A stretch of 64,000 nucleotides of DNA from CBDCNH01 sp965219015 (GTDB lineage: Bacteria > Pseudomonadota > Alphaproteobacteria > Rhodobacterales > Rhodobacteraceae). The stretch spans positions 62,001 to 126,000 of the forward strand of contig CBDCNH010000013.1 of the NCBI GenBank assembly GCA_965219015.1, in the 5' to 3' direction. Every line of letters begins with the position of its first letter. Within the stretch, counting starts at the first letter, position 1. The position numbers and the translations under genes were made by a program. Of this stretch, positions 16,603-25,763 are shown piece by piece. Under the pieces are notes generated by a model. That model did not search any database. It was given only the letters and a program-made list of their open reading frames with translations, and was not told where the DNA came from.

Positions 16603-17764
16603 TCAGAGCGCGTTGAAGAAGCGCGACATCCGGGACATCGCTTCGTCGAGGACACGCAGGTTCTGGGCTCCGAAGCACAGGCGCAGGTGTCCTTCCCCGG
16701 CGCTGCCGTAGAACGAGCCGGACTCCACGACCACGCCCGCCTCGTCCATCAGGCGCTCGGCCAGGGCGTTCGACCTCAGGCCGGTCGCGGAGACGTCAGG
16801 CCAGACGTAGATCGTCCCCTCCGGCGCCGGACACGAGACGCCGGGCATCTGGTTGAGCCGGGAGACGACCAGGTCCCTGCGGACGCGATCGTCGTCGACC
16901 AGACGGCTCAGGACTTCGGCGGGCCCGTCGATCGCGGCCAGCGCGCCGTGCTGGATGAACGTGTTCACGTGGGTGACGTCGGAGGCGACGATCTTGAGCG
17001 GCCCTTCCATCAGAGCCGGGTCGCAGGCAAGCCAGCCGAGGCGCCAGCCGTCCATCGCATAGGCCTTGGTGAAGGCGGACATCGTCAGCGTCCGCTCCCG
17101 CATCCCGGGAAGCGAGGCGATGGAGACATGCTCCGCGCCGTCGTAGACGATCCGGTCGTAGACCTCGTCGGACATCACCAAGAGATCGTGCTCGATGGCC
17201 ACTTCGGCCAGGGACTTCAGCTCGCCTCGGGAATAGACCCGCCCGGTCGGGTTGCAGGGATTGACCAGCGCGATCATCCGCGTCCGCGGCGTGATCTTCG
17301 CCGCGATCGCCGCCGGGTCGAGGGCGAAGCCGCGGGCCGCGTCGAGCGGTGCGAGGACGGGCACCGCGCCGGCAAGCTCGATCTTGCCGATGTGCTGCGG
17401 ATAGTGCGGCGACGGCAGGACGACCTCGTCGCCCGGATCGAGGAACGCCTGGATGACCGCGAAGCTCGCCTGTGTCAGGCCGTTCGTCACGAGGATCCCG
17501 CCGGGCCCGACATCGACGCCGTTCTCGTCCCGCATCCGTCGGGCGAGCGCCCGCCGCAGCTCCGGCATCCCCTGCAGGTCCGAATAGTGGACGTGGCCGG
17601 CGCGGAGCGCGGCGATGGTGGCCTCCTTGATGTGCGCGGGCGTGTCCTCGACGGGTCGGCCGAGTTCCAGGTGGATCAGGTCTCCCGCCCCGCCCGGCGG
17701 CGCGGGCGAACATGCCGAAATCCTTCGGCGACGTGTCGGTGATGCGGCGGGCGAAATGCGGCAT
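16603..17764 (-). pseudogene. PLP-dependent class I/II aminotransferase with one frameshift
   Basis: Fold-type I aminotransferase of about 386 codons. The N-terminus MPHFARRITDTSPKDFGMFA lies in one frame; the rest (LIHLELGRPVEDTPAHIKEA to SRMSRFFNAL) lies in another, with the shift in a G-rich run near 17685-17705. The rest is undamaged: NPCNPTGRVYSRGELK, DEVYDRIVYDG, the PLP lysine in SAFTKAYAMDGWRLGW. A single indel next to a G run may be a sequencing error. It directly precedes nothing else on this strand; upstream lies an amino-acid ABC permease 7 bases away, so the enzyme likely acts on an imported amino acid. Confidence 0.88.
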
Positions 17765-17771
17765 CGGCGCC

Positions 17772-18440
17772 TCAGGTCTGGCGGTGGTAGCGCGACTCGA
17801 AATACGCTACGAGCCGGACGGCAGGCAGCAGGAAGACGAGGTACATCAGCGCCGCGGCGATCAGCGGCGAGGGATTGGCCGTCAGCGCCTGCGCGTCGGT
17901 CGCCTGCTTGAGCAGATCCGGCATCGCCACGACGGAGGCGAGCGAGGTGTCCTTGGCGATGGCGACCGCGTTCGAGGTATGCGGCGGGATCGCGATGCGG
18001 AGCGCCTGCGGCAGGATCACCTTCCAGACCGTCACCCGGAACGGCAGGCCGAGAGCCTCGGCGGCTTCGGTCTGGCCCTTCGGGATCGCCTCGATCCCGG
18101 CGCGGAACACCTCCGCGGTGAAGGACGAGAACACGAGGCCGAGCGCCGTGGCGGCGGCCACGAAGGACGACAGCCGGATGCCGATGAAGGGCAGCGCGTA
18201 GTAGACGAGCACGAGCAGCACGAGGATCGGGATCGCGCGAAAGACGTCCACGTAAGCGATCGCCAGCCAGCGCAGGAGCCGCGGCGCGTAGAGGCGCACG
18301 AGGCAGATCGCCACGCCGAGGGCCCCGCCGAGGACGATCACCGTCCCGGCCAGGGCAAGCGTGTTGGCGATGCCCTTCACGAGCATCGGCCAGACGCGGA
18401 CCATGACCTCGATGTTGAGGAAGGTCTGCGCGAAGTCCAC
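17772..18440 (-). CDS. Polar amino-acid ABC transporter permease (HisM/GlnP type)
   Basis: Inner-membrane permease, 222 residues, with the HisMQ-family features GIANTLALAGTVIVLGGALG, the EAA loop EAAEALGLPFRVTVWKVILP and the end LAYFESRYHRQT. Lies between the binding protein (18462-19238) and the aminotransferase. No ATPase gene accompanies the pair in this window, so it must borrow one from elsewhere. A single permease gene implies a homodimeric channel. Confidence 0.93.
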   Translation of the reverse strand: MDFAQTFLNIEVMVRVWPMLVKGIANTLALAGTVIVLGGALGVAICLVRLYAPRLLRWLAIAYVDVFRAIPILVLLVLVYYALPFIGIRLSSFVAAATALGLVFSSFTAEVFRAGIEAIPKGQTEAAEALGLPFRVTVWKVILPQALRIAIPPHTSNAVAIAKDTSLASVVAMPDLLKQATDAQALTANPSPLIAAALMYLVFLLPAVRLVAYFESRYHRQT

Positions 18441-18461
18441 GGGCTGCCGCGGGAGCCGGGA

Positions 18462-19238
18462 TCAGCGGCCGGGGATCGGCATGACAGCCGCCCCGGACGT
18501 GCCCTCGGCGGGCGCCGCGCCGAGCCAGGTCTCGTAGAGCTTCGCCATCGTCCCGTCCTCCTTGAGCGCGGAGATCGCCGCGTCCACCTCGCCCAGGAGC
18601 GGGCTGGTCTTGGGCATCATGATCGCGAAGCGCTCCCCGGTCTCGATCCGTCCGGCGACGCGGAGCTGGGGCATCTGCTTGGCGGCGAACTCGAAGCCGA
18701 GGATGTCGCCGATCCCGCCCGCGATCCGGCCGTTCGCCACGTCGAGGAGCAGGTTCTGCTGCGTGGTGTAGCTGGCGTAGTCGCCGAGGCCGAATTCGTC
18801 CCTGTGCGCCGCGATCCATGCCTCTCCCGTCGAGGACGCGATGGCGCCGACGGGCTTGCCCGAAAGATCGTCGAGGGTCTGCACCGCGTCGCCCGCCGTG
18901 ACGATGCCGAGGTCGCTGTCGTAGTAGGGCTGCGTGAAGTCCTGGCTGGCGAGCCGCTCGTCGGTGATCGTGATGGTCGAGATCGCCATGTCGATCCGTC
19001 CGGAGGAGGTCGCGGCGAACAGCGCCTGGAAGCCGAGATCCTGGATGTTCACCTCGCGGCCCATCTTCTCGCCGATCGCACGGACGAGATCGACCTCGAA
19101 TCCCTCGAACTCACTCTTCTCGTTCTTGAACTCCCAAGGCGGGTTCGACGGGTAGGCGCCAACCTCGAGCGTCTGCGCGGTGGCCGTCGATGCGAGCCCG
19201 AGCGCGAGGATCAGGGCGGAAAGACCGAGAAGCTTCAT
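18462..19238 (-). CDS. Polar amino-acid ABC transporter substrate-binding protein
   Basis: Periplasmic family 3 binding protein, 258 residues from MKLLGLSALILALGLASTATA (signal peptide). The mature part begins LEVGAYPSNPPWEFKNEKSE and has the family hallmarks GFEVDLVRAIGEKMG and GRIDMAISTITITDER, the amino-acid-carboxylate binding region. Start chosen at the signal peptide; the frame is open for another 350 bases upstream without a plausible protein. Followed after 21 bases by the permease. Confidence 0.93.
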   Translation of the reverse strand: MKLLGLSALILALGLASTATAQTLEVGAYPSNPPWEFKNEKSEFEGFEVDLVRAIGEKMGREVNIQDLGFQALFAATSSGRIDMAISTITITDERLASQDFTQPYYDSDLGIVTAGDAVQTLDDLSGKPVGAIASSTGEAWIAAHRDEFGLGDYASYTTQQNLLLDVANGRIAGGIGDILGFEFAAKQMPQLRVAGRIETGERFAIMMPKTSPLLGEVDAAISALKEDGTMAKLYETWLGAAPAEGTSGAAVMPIPGR

Positions 19239-19371
19239 GGAAAATGTCCCTCTGCGTTGCCACGAGGCGGTTACGACCCGCTTTCGCATCAACGATAACC
19301 GCAAGTCCCGCGCGGTTGATAGGGGCCACGCGCGCCGTGGTGCCCATGCCGCCATTCGCTTGCGGACGGGC

Positions 19372-20497
19372 TCAGACGAGGTCCGCGAGCCGGGCGAGGA
19401 GCCGATCGACATGATGCGCCCGGGTGGTCTCGCCGGGGGACAGGCGGAGCACGGGGCCGCGGGCGTCCGCGTAGAGCCCCGCCTGCCGCAGGCCGGCGAC
19501 GATCCCGCCCGGATCGGCGCCTTCCGGCAGGCGCAGCATGGCGCTGCCTCCGCGGCGGGCAGGGTCCGTCGGGGCGACGGCTGCAAGGCCGAGACCCGGC
19601 GCCGCCGCGAGGATCGCGTCGCAAAGGCCCTGCGCGTTCTCGAGCCGCTGCCTGGCGTCGCCTCCGACGATCCGGCGCAGCGCGGGCACCGAGGCGATCG
19701 CGGCCAGCGGCGACGGCGTCCCGGCGTCGAGCCGGCGCGCGTCGGGTGCGTAGGCGAAGCCGCCGAGATCCCAGGCGAAGGGGTCGGGCTGGCTGAACCA
19801 GCCGCGCAGCTCCGGGCGCAGCGACCCGAGCAGATCGGGGCGGACCTGCACGATCCCCGCCCCGGGCGCGCCGCAGAGCCACTTGAGCGAGGTCGATACC
19901 ACGATGTCCGGCGCGTGGTCGCGCAGCGAGAACGGGACCACGCCGATCCCCTGCGTCACGTCGAGGGCCACCAGGCTTCCCGCGTCCCTCGCGGCCGGCA
20001 GCAGGGCGTTGAGGTCGGCGCGGTAGCCCGCCACCGACGTCACCTGCGTGACGAGCGTGAGCGCCACGTCCCCGCCCAACCGGGCCAGCACGTCCTCCTC
20101 CCGGACCCACATCTCGCCGTCGCGCATCGGCACCGTCTCGAGCGTGAAGCCGTGGCGCCCGGCAAGGCCCGCGAGGAGGAAGTGCAGGCTGGGGAAGCAA
20201 TCGGCGCCGACGAGGACGCGGCGACCGGCGAGGAGGTCGGGCGGGAGGCCGTGTCAGAACTGCGTGGAGCCCGGGCCGTCACCGACTCGGTGGTGGTGAG
20301 CGACCCCTCCGGGGCGTCGATCAGCCGGGACCAGAGGCCGAGGAACGCAAGCCGCGCTGCCAGCGCCGCGGCCCATTGTCGGTCGTCGGGCGCGGCCCAG
20401 ACCCGCGTGAACTCCGCCAGGGCCGCCGCCATATCGGCGCCCTTGCCCGGATATTGCCCGATGGAGTGGGACAGGAAGTAGCCCGGATCGTCGCTCA
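19372..20497 (-). pseudogene. Class V aminotransferase / kynureninase-like enzyme, frameshifted
   Basis: PLP enzyme of the class V fold, about 375 codons. N-terminus MSDDPGYFLSHSIGQYPGKG with GSLTTTESVT; then a frame change near 20200-20280; then LVGADCFPSLHFLLAGLAGR and, in the final frame, RDGEMWVREEDVLARLGGDV, LVALDVTQGIGVVPFSL, and the PLP lysine motif VVSTSLKWLCGAPGAGIVQV. SLKWLCGxPG is close to kynureninases, which split kynurenine to anthranilate and alanine. Its ATG overlaps the stop of the cupin-like gene upstream. With indolepyruvate oxidoreductase nearby it suggests tryptophan/aromatic amino-acid degradation; that is inference. Confidence 0.75.
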
Positions 20498-20916
20498 TCC
20501 GACTGCGGGCTCGACCGCGCCGGGACGCGACGCCTCCGAACGCTCGACGCCGTCCCGAGCGCCCGGCGCACCGGGCGACGCCGTCCGAGCGCCCGGCGTA
20601 CCGGGTCCGCATCCCCGGCGGGATCGCGAACGCGTCGCCCGCGACGGGGCGCTGCGGCGAGCGGCCTTCGCCTTTGAGCACCAGCGACTCCGCTATCCCG
20701 AACGTGAACCGGATGCCCGCGTCCTGCACCGTCCAGACCGGCGCCTCCTCGCCCCGTCGGGCCACGTTCACGCCCGCGAGACAACCCGTGTCCCGCAGCG
20801 ATCTCCGCAGTGCGGTCGACGAAGGCCGGCATCCCGAACGACCGCAATTCGGCGTCCCGCACGCGGCGGCGGACGAAGCGGCGGTCCGGGCCGACGCGAC
20901 CGTTGGGCAGGGTCAT
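20494..20916 (-). pseudogene. Small cupin-like protein, damaged
   Basis: Readable pieces in order are MTLPNGRVGPDRRFVRRRVR, AELRSFGMPAFVDRTAEIAA, then after a frame change APVWTVQDAGIRFTFGIAES, GDAFAIPPGMRTRYAG and the end EASRPGAVEPAVG with a stop that overlaps the next start (ATGA). The GDAFAIPPG turn and spacing resemble a one-domain cupin. A tandem duplication at 20545-20605 lies near its 3' end. Function unknown; cupin assignment tentative. Confidence 0.4.
20545..20605. repeat. Tandem duplication of about 30 bp
   Basis: Two adjacent copies: 20545-20575 (31 bases) and 20576-20605 (30 bases). Both begin CGACGCCGTC and end in GCGCCCGGCG-A-CCGGG, differing by one base substitution and one missing C. 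The unequal length changes the reading frame of the cupin-like gene it sits in. Confidence 0.8.
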
Positions 20917-21516
20917 GTCGCACTCGGCGGTGGTCACGTGCCCGGCCGGGATGCCGATCGCCGCCACGGTCCCGGAGGCGTGCGGGACGCGGTGGCGGAG
21001 CCGCGGCGGCTCGATCGCGCCGTTCCCCGGTCTCGGGGCGGAACTGCGTGTCCCGGTCCCCGCAGTCGAGCCCGGCCTCGTGGCGATTGTATGGCTGGCG
21101 AGGATCGACCCGTCCGGAACGTCCGGGATCGTCGCGGCAGTGCCTCCCGGCCCGCCCGACGACGCGCGGCGCTCGGCCGGCGCTGCGCCGCGCCGCACAG
21201 GCGGAGGCGGGCAGCGTCACGGGAAGGTCGAGGCGGTCGATCTCGACGCAGGTTCCGGGGGCCGCGTCCGCGCCCGTCTCGATCCGCCGGTTCCCGTGCC
21301 CGGAGACCACCCCCTCGCGCGGGTCGTCCGCCGGCAGGATGGGGTCGAGGCACATCCCGGGCGTCGCGGTGACGACCGGATGTCGTCGCGCGACCCGCCC
21401 GTTGGCAGCACGATCTCGGCGACGCGTCCGGCCACGATTGCCCCGCCTCGCCCCTTGCCCCGCGTGCTTCGATCATATTGCCATGACGAGGTGCTCGCAA
21501 GGTAGGAGGGTCGGGG
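20917..21516. other. Degraded coding-like region, no gene assigned
   Basis: Protein-like stretches appear on the minus strand in alternating frames (for example DDPREGVVSGHGNRRIETGA near 21310, and IGIPAGHVTTAECDMTLP near 20930), so this probably was one gene upstream of the cupin-like one in the same direction. The frame changes too often for a family call. At 21494-21516 the plus strand carries a ribosome site (GGTAGGAGGG) for the SDR gene. Confidence 0.35.
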
Positions 21517-22249
21517 ATGCAACGGATCGCGGCGGTCACGGGAAGCCGCAGGCGGGCTCGGTCGCGCCATCGTCGCGCGTCTCGTCGAAGACGGACTGCG
21601 CGTCGCGGCGCTCGACCGCGACGAAGACGGGCTCGGCGCGCTCGTGGCCGCGCATGGCGATGCGGTCCTGCCCTTCGTGGTGGACCTGATGGATACGGCC
21701 GCCATTTACGCGACCTTCGAGCGGATCGGGGAGGAGGCCGGAGGGCCGGACGTGCTGGTCAACAACGCGGGCACCTGCCTCATGTCGGCCTTTCCCGACA
21801 TCCCCGGGGACGAGCTCGATGCACAGATGGGGCTCAACTTCTCGGCTGCCTTCCACGCCGCGCAGGCCGTCGTGCCGCGAATGCTGATGCGGCCGGGCGT
21901 CAAGAAGATCGTCAACGTCTCCTCCAACGGCGCCTACAACTTCGACGTCTTCGACCCGCCGCACTATCGCGCGTCCAAGGCGGCGATGGACACGCTGACG
22001 AAGGATCTGGCGCGGCGCTACGCGCGCGACCGGATATCCGTGAACTCGGTCGCGCCCGCGATGACCGAGACGCCACTCTTCGACGTGGTCAGCCCTGAGG
22101 TGCTCCAGGCCGCGATCGCGCAGATGCCGCACGGCCGCGCGATGCGGCCCGAGGAGGTCGCGGCCTGGATCGGCTTCCTCGTCTCGCCGGCGGGCGACGT
22201 CTGCAGCGGCAACGTCATCATCCTCAACCAGGGAAGGGACGTTCGCTAG
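21517..22249 (+). pseudogene. SDR-family dehydrogenase with one frameshift
   Basis: Short-chain NAD(P) dehydrogenase, about 244 codons. MQRIAAVTG at 21517 shifts frame near 21545 to continue AGGLGRAIVARLVEDGLRVA, completing the nucleotide-binding TGxxxGLG. The rest is intact: VNNAGTCLMSAFPDI, the catalytic YRASKAAMDTLTK, and the end NVIILNQGRDVR. A good ribosome site (GGAGGG) precedes the ATG. A start at 21644 would give an enzyme without its cofactor loop, so one missing base is the better reading. Stop overlaps the MBL gene stop by four bases, convergent. Confidence 0.85.
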
Positions 22250-23004
22250 GCGTAATGCTCGGGCGCCTTGCGGAGCGTCGGCCATTGCTCCGGCCCATGC
22301 CCGTAGATCACGAAGGCGTCCCGCTCGCGCGCCAGCCGCATCAGCCGCTCCGCGCTGGCGATTGCCGCCACCGGAGCCCAGGCCGTGTCGAACCGCTCCT
22401 CGATCTCCGCCGGCCTGGAGATCGCGTCGGAGGCCAAGAGAACCGGCCCGGTCTGCGGCAGCTCGAGCAGGAACGCCAATTGCCCCGGAGCGTGGCCGGG
22501 CACGTGGAACAGCTCGAAGCCCGGCCCGATCCGTGCGTCGCCCTCAACGGTGATCGTCTTCCGGTCGGGCCAGTCCCAGGGCTGGCCGCCGGACCAGTAG
22601 AGCGGCCTCGGCAGTCTCCGCTCGACCGCGGAGACGAGGAGTGGCGCCTGCGTGAAATCGTAGAGCCCGCCCAGATGGTCGATGTGGCTGTGCGTCAGGA
22701 CGAAGAGGTCGATGTCCTCGGGCGCGACGCCGGCAAGCGCGAGTTGCGCCGCGGGAAGAGTCTCGCGGGTCAGCGACAGGACCTGCCCGAACGATCCCAG
22801 CCCGTCCTCGGCGGTGGCGGCCTCCGCATCGTCGGCGTATTTCGCCGGGAAGCCGCTGTCGATCAGGACATGCTCGCCCGCGTCGGTGGTGACGAGGAAG
22901 CCGCAGATGCCGATGTCGCGCGGGCCTGCATGGACGCGGAACGATCCGAAGTCGAGAACGGTCAGGCGGGCGGGCCGCCCGGCGAGTAGGCTCAGATCCT
23001 GCAT
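22246..23004 (-). CDS. Metallo-beta-lactamase-fold hydrolase (lactonase-like)
   Basis: 252 residues. Metal site THSHIDHLGG (HxHxDH), second-shell HVPGHAPGQL, LLASDAI and C-terminal YGHGPEQW are all present, as in N-acyl-homoserine-lactonase-type MBL proteins; the Tyr after ICGFLVTTDAGEHVLIDSG is also normal. Whether the substrate is a signal lactone or a catabolic ester cannot be told. Divergent from the aminotransferase at 23011 (ATGs 6 bases apart), implying an overlapping promoter region inside one another's coding start. Confidence 0.85.
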   Translation of the reverse strand: MQDLSLLAGRPARLTVLDFGSFRVHAGPRDIGICGFLVTTDAGEHVLIDSGFPAKYADDAEAATAEDGLGSFGQVLSLTRETLPAAQLALAGVAPEDIDLFVLTHSHIDHLGGLYDFTQAPLLVSAVERRLPRPLYWSGGQPWDWPDRKTITVEGDARIGPGFELFHVPGHAPGQLAFLLELPQTGPVLLASDAISRPAEIEERFDTAWAPVAAIASAERLMRLARERDAFVIYGHGPEQWPTLRKAPEHYA

Positions 23005-23010
23005 GGGGGG

Positions 23011-24171
23011 ATGGTGCGTATGAAGGTGCGGATACACAAGCTCTTCGACTACCTGCTCGAGACGGTGGCGCGCGAGCCGGAGGCGTTCGTCGGCTTCTCG
23101 CTGTCGTCGAGCCCGCGGCTGGGCGACTTCCTCCCCGATCTCGACCCCGACCTGTCGCTCGACTGGAACCAGCGTTCGTTCCGCGGGCTGCCGGAGCTGC
23201 GCGCGCGCATCGTCGCGCAGGCCGGGCTCAGGGGCCTCTGCACGCCCGACGACGTGCTCGTCACCGCCGGCGCCGCCGAGGCGAACTACCTCGCGATCCG
23301 GCAACTCGTCGGGTCGGGCGACCGTCTTGTGGTCGAGACGCCCGGCTGGCCGCAGGCGGAGGTGCTGGGCCGCGCGCAGGAGGCCGAGATCGTCGCGGTG
23401 GCGCGCGACGAGGACGAAGGCTGGCGCCTGCCGTTGGACCGGCTCGCGGCGGCGGCGGTGCCGGGGACGCGGATGATCTTTTTGTCGAACCCGAACAACC
23501 CGACGGGATGCGTGATGGATGCCGCCGATCTCGCGGCCGTCGTCGACATCGCCCGTCGCGCGGGCGCCTGGCTCGTCGTCGACGAGGTCTATGCCGGCCT
23601 CGAATGGGAGGGGCCTCGCGCCCCGTCGGTGGCGGGCCTCTACGAGCGCGGGATCACGACCGGCAGCGTGTCGAAGGCGCTCGGGCTGCAGGGTCTGCGG
23701 ACCGGATGGCTGATCTGCCGCGATCCGGGGCTGCTGATGGACGCGGTGGTTCTCCGCGAGAATTCGAGCGAGATCATGAACGTCCTGGGCGAGGTCGTGG
23801 CCGAGGTCGCGTTGCGTCCGGACCGCCTCGGCCCCGCGCTTGGCAAGGCCCGTGCGGAGGGGAGAGCAGGGCTCGACCGGATGGACGGGTTCATTCGGGG
23901 CAGCCCGCACATGTCCTGGGTGCGCCCGCAGGCCGGGTTGATCGGACTGGCCCGGCTGTCGCACGGCCTCGACGGGGAAGCGCTCGCCCGCCGCCTGCTT
24001 GACGACCCCTACCGCACGTTCCTGCTGCCCGGTATCGCCTACGGGCTGACGGGACATATCCGGGTCGGCGTGGGCGGCGGCGTCGAGGCCAATCTGGACA
24101 CCGGGCTGGACCGGCTCGCTGCCTGTCTCGGCGCGATGGCCGCCGAAGCCCGAACGCGGAAAGGCAGATGA
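23011..24171 (+). CDS. PLP-dependent class I/II aminotransferase
   Basis: 386 residues. NPNNPTGCVMDAADL, DEVYAGLEWEG and the PLP lysine in TGSVSKALGLQGLRTGWLI are conserved. An internal ATG at 23020 (MKVRIHKLFDYL) is a possible alternative start. The next gene (convergent) is the indolepyruvate oxidoreductase beta subunit, whose substrate is made from an aromatic amino acid by transamination, so this aminotransferase may supply it. Substrate not proven. Confidence 0.9.
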   Translation: MVRMKVRIHKLFDYLLETVAREPEAFVGFSLSSSPRLGDFLPDLDPDLSLDWNQRSFRGLPELRARIVAQAGLRGLCTPDDVLVTAGAAEANYLAIRQLVGSGDRLVVETPGWPQAEVLGRAQEAEIVAVARDEDEGWRLPLDRLAAAAVPGTRMIFLSNPNNPTGCVMDAADLAAVVDIARRAGAWLVVDEVYAGLEWEGPRAPSVAGLYERGITTGSVSKALGLQGLRTGWLICRDPGLLMDAVVLRENSSEIMNVLGEVVAEVALRPDRLGPALGKARAEGRAGLDRMDGFIRGSPHMSWVRPQAGLIGLARLSHGLDGEALARRLLDDPYRTFLLPGIAYGLTGHIRVGVGGGVEANLDTGLDRLAACLGAMAAEARTRKGR

Positions 24172-24231
24172 CGGCCCTGCCCGCCACGTCAGCGGTTGCA
24201 GGCCGCCTCGCGAGGTTCCAGTCGCGGCCAA

Positions 24232-25761
24232 TCACATCTCGCGGATGGTGCGGAGCGCGCCGTCGAGGGCCGTGCCCGCCTCGTCCCGAAGCGCGGCCGC
24301 GCGCAAGCGGCGGATCCAGTCGGCGGCGTCGCGTCGACCCTCCACCAGCGTCAACCCCGACAGGACCCGGTCGAACTTCGACAGGCCGCGCGCGTGGGTG
24401 TCCGAATACCCTTTGACGAGACGCCGGCACTCCAGGACCTCCACGCCGAGGTCATGGTCCCGCCCCCGCGTCTCGAGCGCGAGCGCGAGCCACCGTTCGA
24501 GATGCGCGACCTCCATGCGATGCCGGAACAGGGACCGCCGCCAGGCACGGAGGCCGGCCACCGACCAGAGGAGCGCGAAGGTCGCCGCGCGGTCGGTTCG
24601 CAGCCGCAGCCCCCGGTTGACCAGCCGGTCCAGACGCCGCGTCGCATCGGGCCGCGCGTCGAACCAGGCACCGAGGCGGGCGGGCATCAGCCCGATCACT
24701 TCCTCGGAGCGCGGATGGAAGAACTCCGTGACAGCGACCACGTCCCCGTCGCCGCGGCCGATCTCGGCGCGCAGGCGACGGTCGCGGCTGGCGCGGGTCT
24801 TGAGGTCCGCCACGCGCACGATGTCGTCGTAGGCCATTGCGTTGGCGACGTGCTTGGCCGCCGCCACCCCGAAGGCCCAGGGCGCGCGGTCGCCGTCGAG
24901 GCAGCGGTCGAGCCGGTCGAGATACTCTTTCCCGTAGGCGAGGTCCTGGAAGTCCACGACCTTCGCCAACCCTCGCCGCGCCATGTCCCGCACCGGGACC
25001 GGCATCGCATCCACCCGCTTCGACAGAGAGGCGTAGCCGCGCAGGAGCGTGGCGGGCCCCGTCATTGAGGCGTCGGGAGCGGGGTCGGCCCGGCTGGGCT
25101 CGACCCGCTCGGGCGCATCGACCTGCGCGAGCGCCGCGTCGAAGGCGGCGAGACTCCGTTCGACGCCCTTGCCGGAGGCGCGGATGACCGCCCGGTAGTC
25201 CTCCGCCTCGAAGGGGAGCGCGCCGGAGCCCGAGAGCGCGCCGAAGAGGGCCGCGGAGATGTGCGCGCCATGCGCGCGCGCCGCCTCGCGCATGTCGAAG
25301 CAGATGAACCGCGCCGAGAGCGCCAGGCCGGCCGCGAGCACCGGAGCCGGGTTCTTCCGCCCGTCGCCCGGCTCCTGCTTCTCGGTCACCGTCAGGTCGC
25401 GATGCGCCGAGCCGATCAGGACCGTCCGGTCCGGCGTCACGAACTCACGCAGCATCGCGCGCCCGACCTCGACCAGCTCGGAGGCAACGACGACGTCCAC
25501 GTCCCCCTGCGCCGGCATCAGCGCGAAGACCGGCCGGCGGTCTGGTCGGACGGGATCGGCCCGCTTCATCTCGACGTAGTAGATCGTCGCACCGGTCCGC
25601 TGCGCGACGCCCGGCACGGACGTGGCCTGCGCGTGAAATCCGTTCGCTTCCGCCAGAGCAGCGATCCAACCCGAAAGGACGCCGCCGCCCTGCCCGCCGA
25701 CGGCGAGGACGGCGACCTTCAGGATTGGGTCGCCCGCCGCCACGGGCGCCATCGACGTCAT
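24232..25761 (-). CDS. Indolepyruvate ferredoxin oxidoreductase, beta-type subunit
   Basis: 509 residues from MTSMAPVAAGDPILKVAVLA. The first 200 residues are the gamma-type 2-ketoacid oxidoreductase domain (VGGQGGGVLSGWIAALAEAN, SVPGVAQRTGATIYYVEM). The remaining 300 residues are an extra helical part found in the long IorB of proteobacteria (DUF6537-like; name from memory). Oxidises arylpyruvates to aryl-acetyl-CoA with the alpha subunit. Starts 3 bases after the alpha-subunit stop, so co-translated. Confidence 0.9.
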   Translation of the reverse strand: MTSMAPVAAGDPILKVAVLAVGGQGGGVLSGWIAALAEANGFHAQATSVPGVAQRTGATIYYVEMKRADPVRPDRRPVFALMPAQGDVDVVVASELVEVGRAMLREFVTPDRTVLIGSAHRDLTVTEKQEPGDGRKNPAPVLAAGLALSARFICFDMREAARAHGAHISAALFGALSGSGALPFEAEDYRAVIRASGKGVERSLAAFDAALAQVDAPERVEPSRADPAPDASMTGPATLLRGYASLSKRVDAMPVPVRDMARRGLAKVVDFQDLAYGKEYLDRLDRCLDGDRAPWAFGVAAAKHVANAMAYDDIVRVADLKTRASRDRRLRAEIGRGDGDVVAVTEFFHPRSEEVIGLMPARLGAWFDARPDATRRLDRLVNRGLRLRTDRAATFALLWSVAGLRAWRRSLFRHRMEVAHLERWLALALETRGRDHDLGVEVLECRRLVKGYSDTHARGLSKFDRVLSGLTLVEGRRDAADWIRRLRAAALRDEAGTALDGALRTIREM

Positions 25762-25763
25762 CC

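Noticed and set aside
17712..19298. Plus-strand 528-codon frame
   Set aside because: Antisense to a clear amino-acid permease and binding protein with signal peptide.
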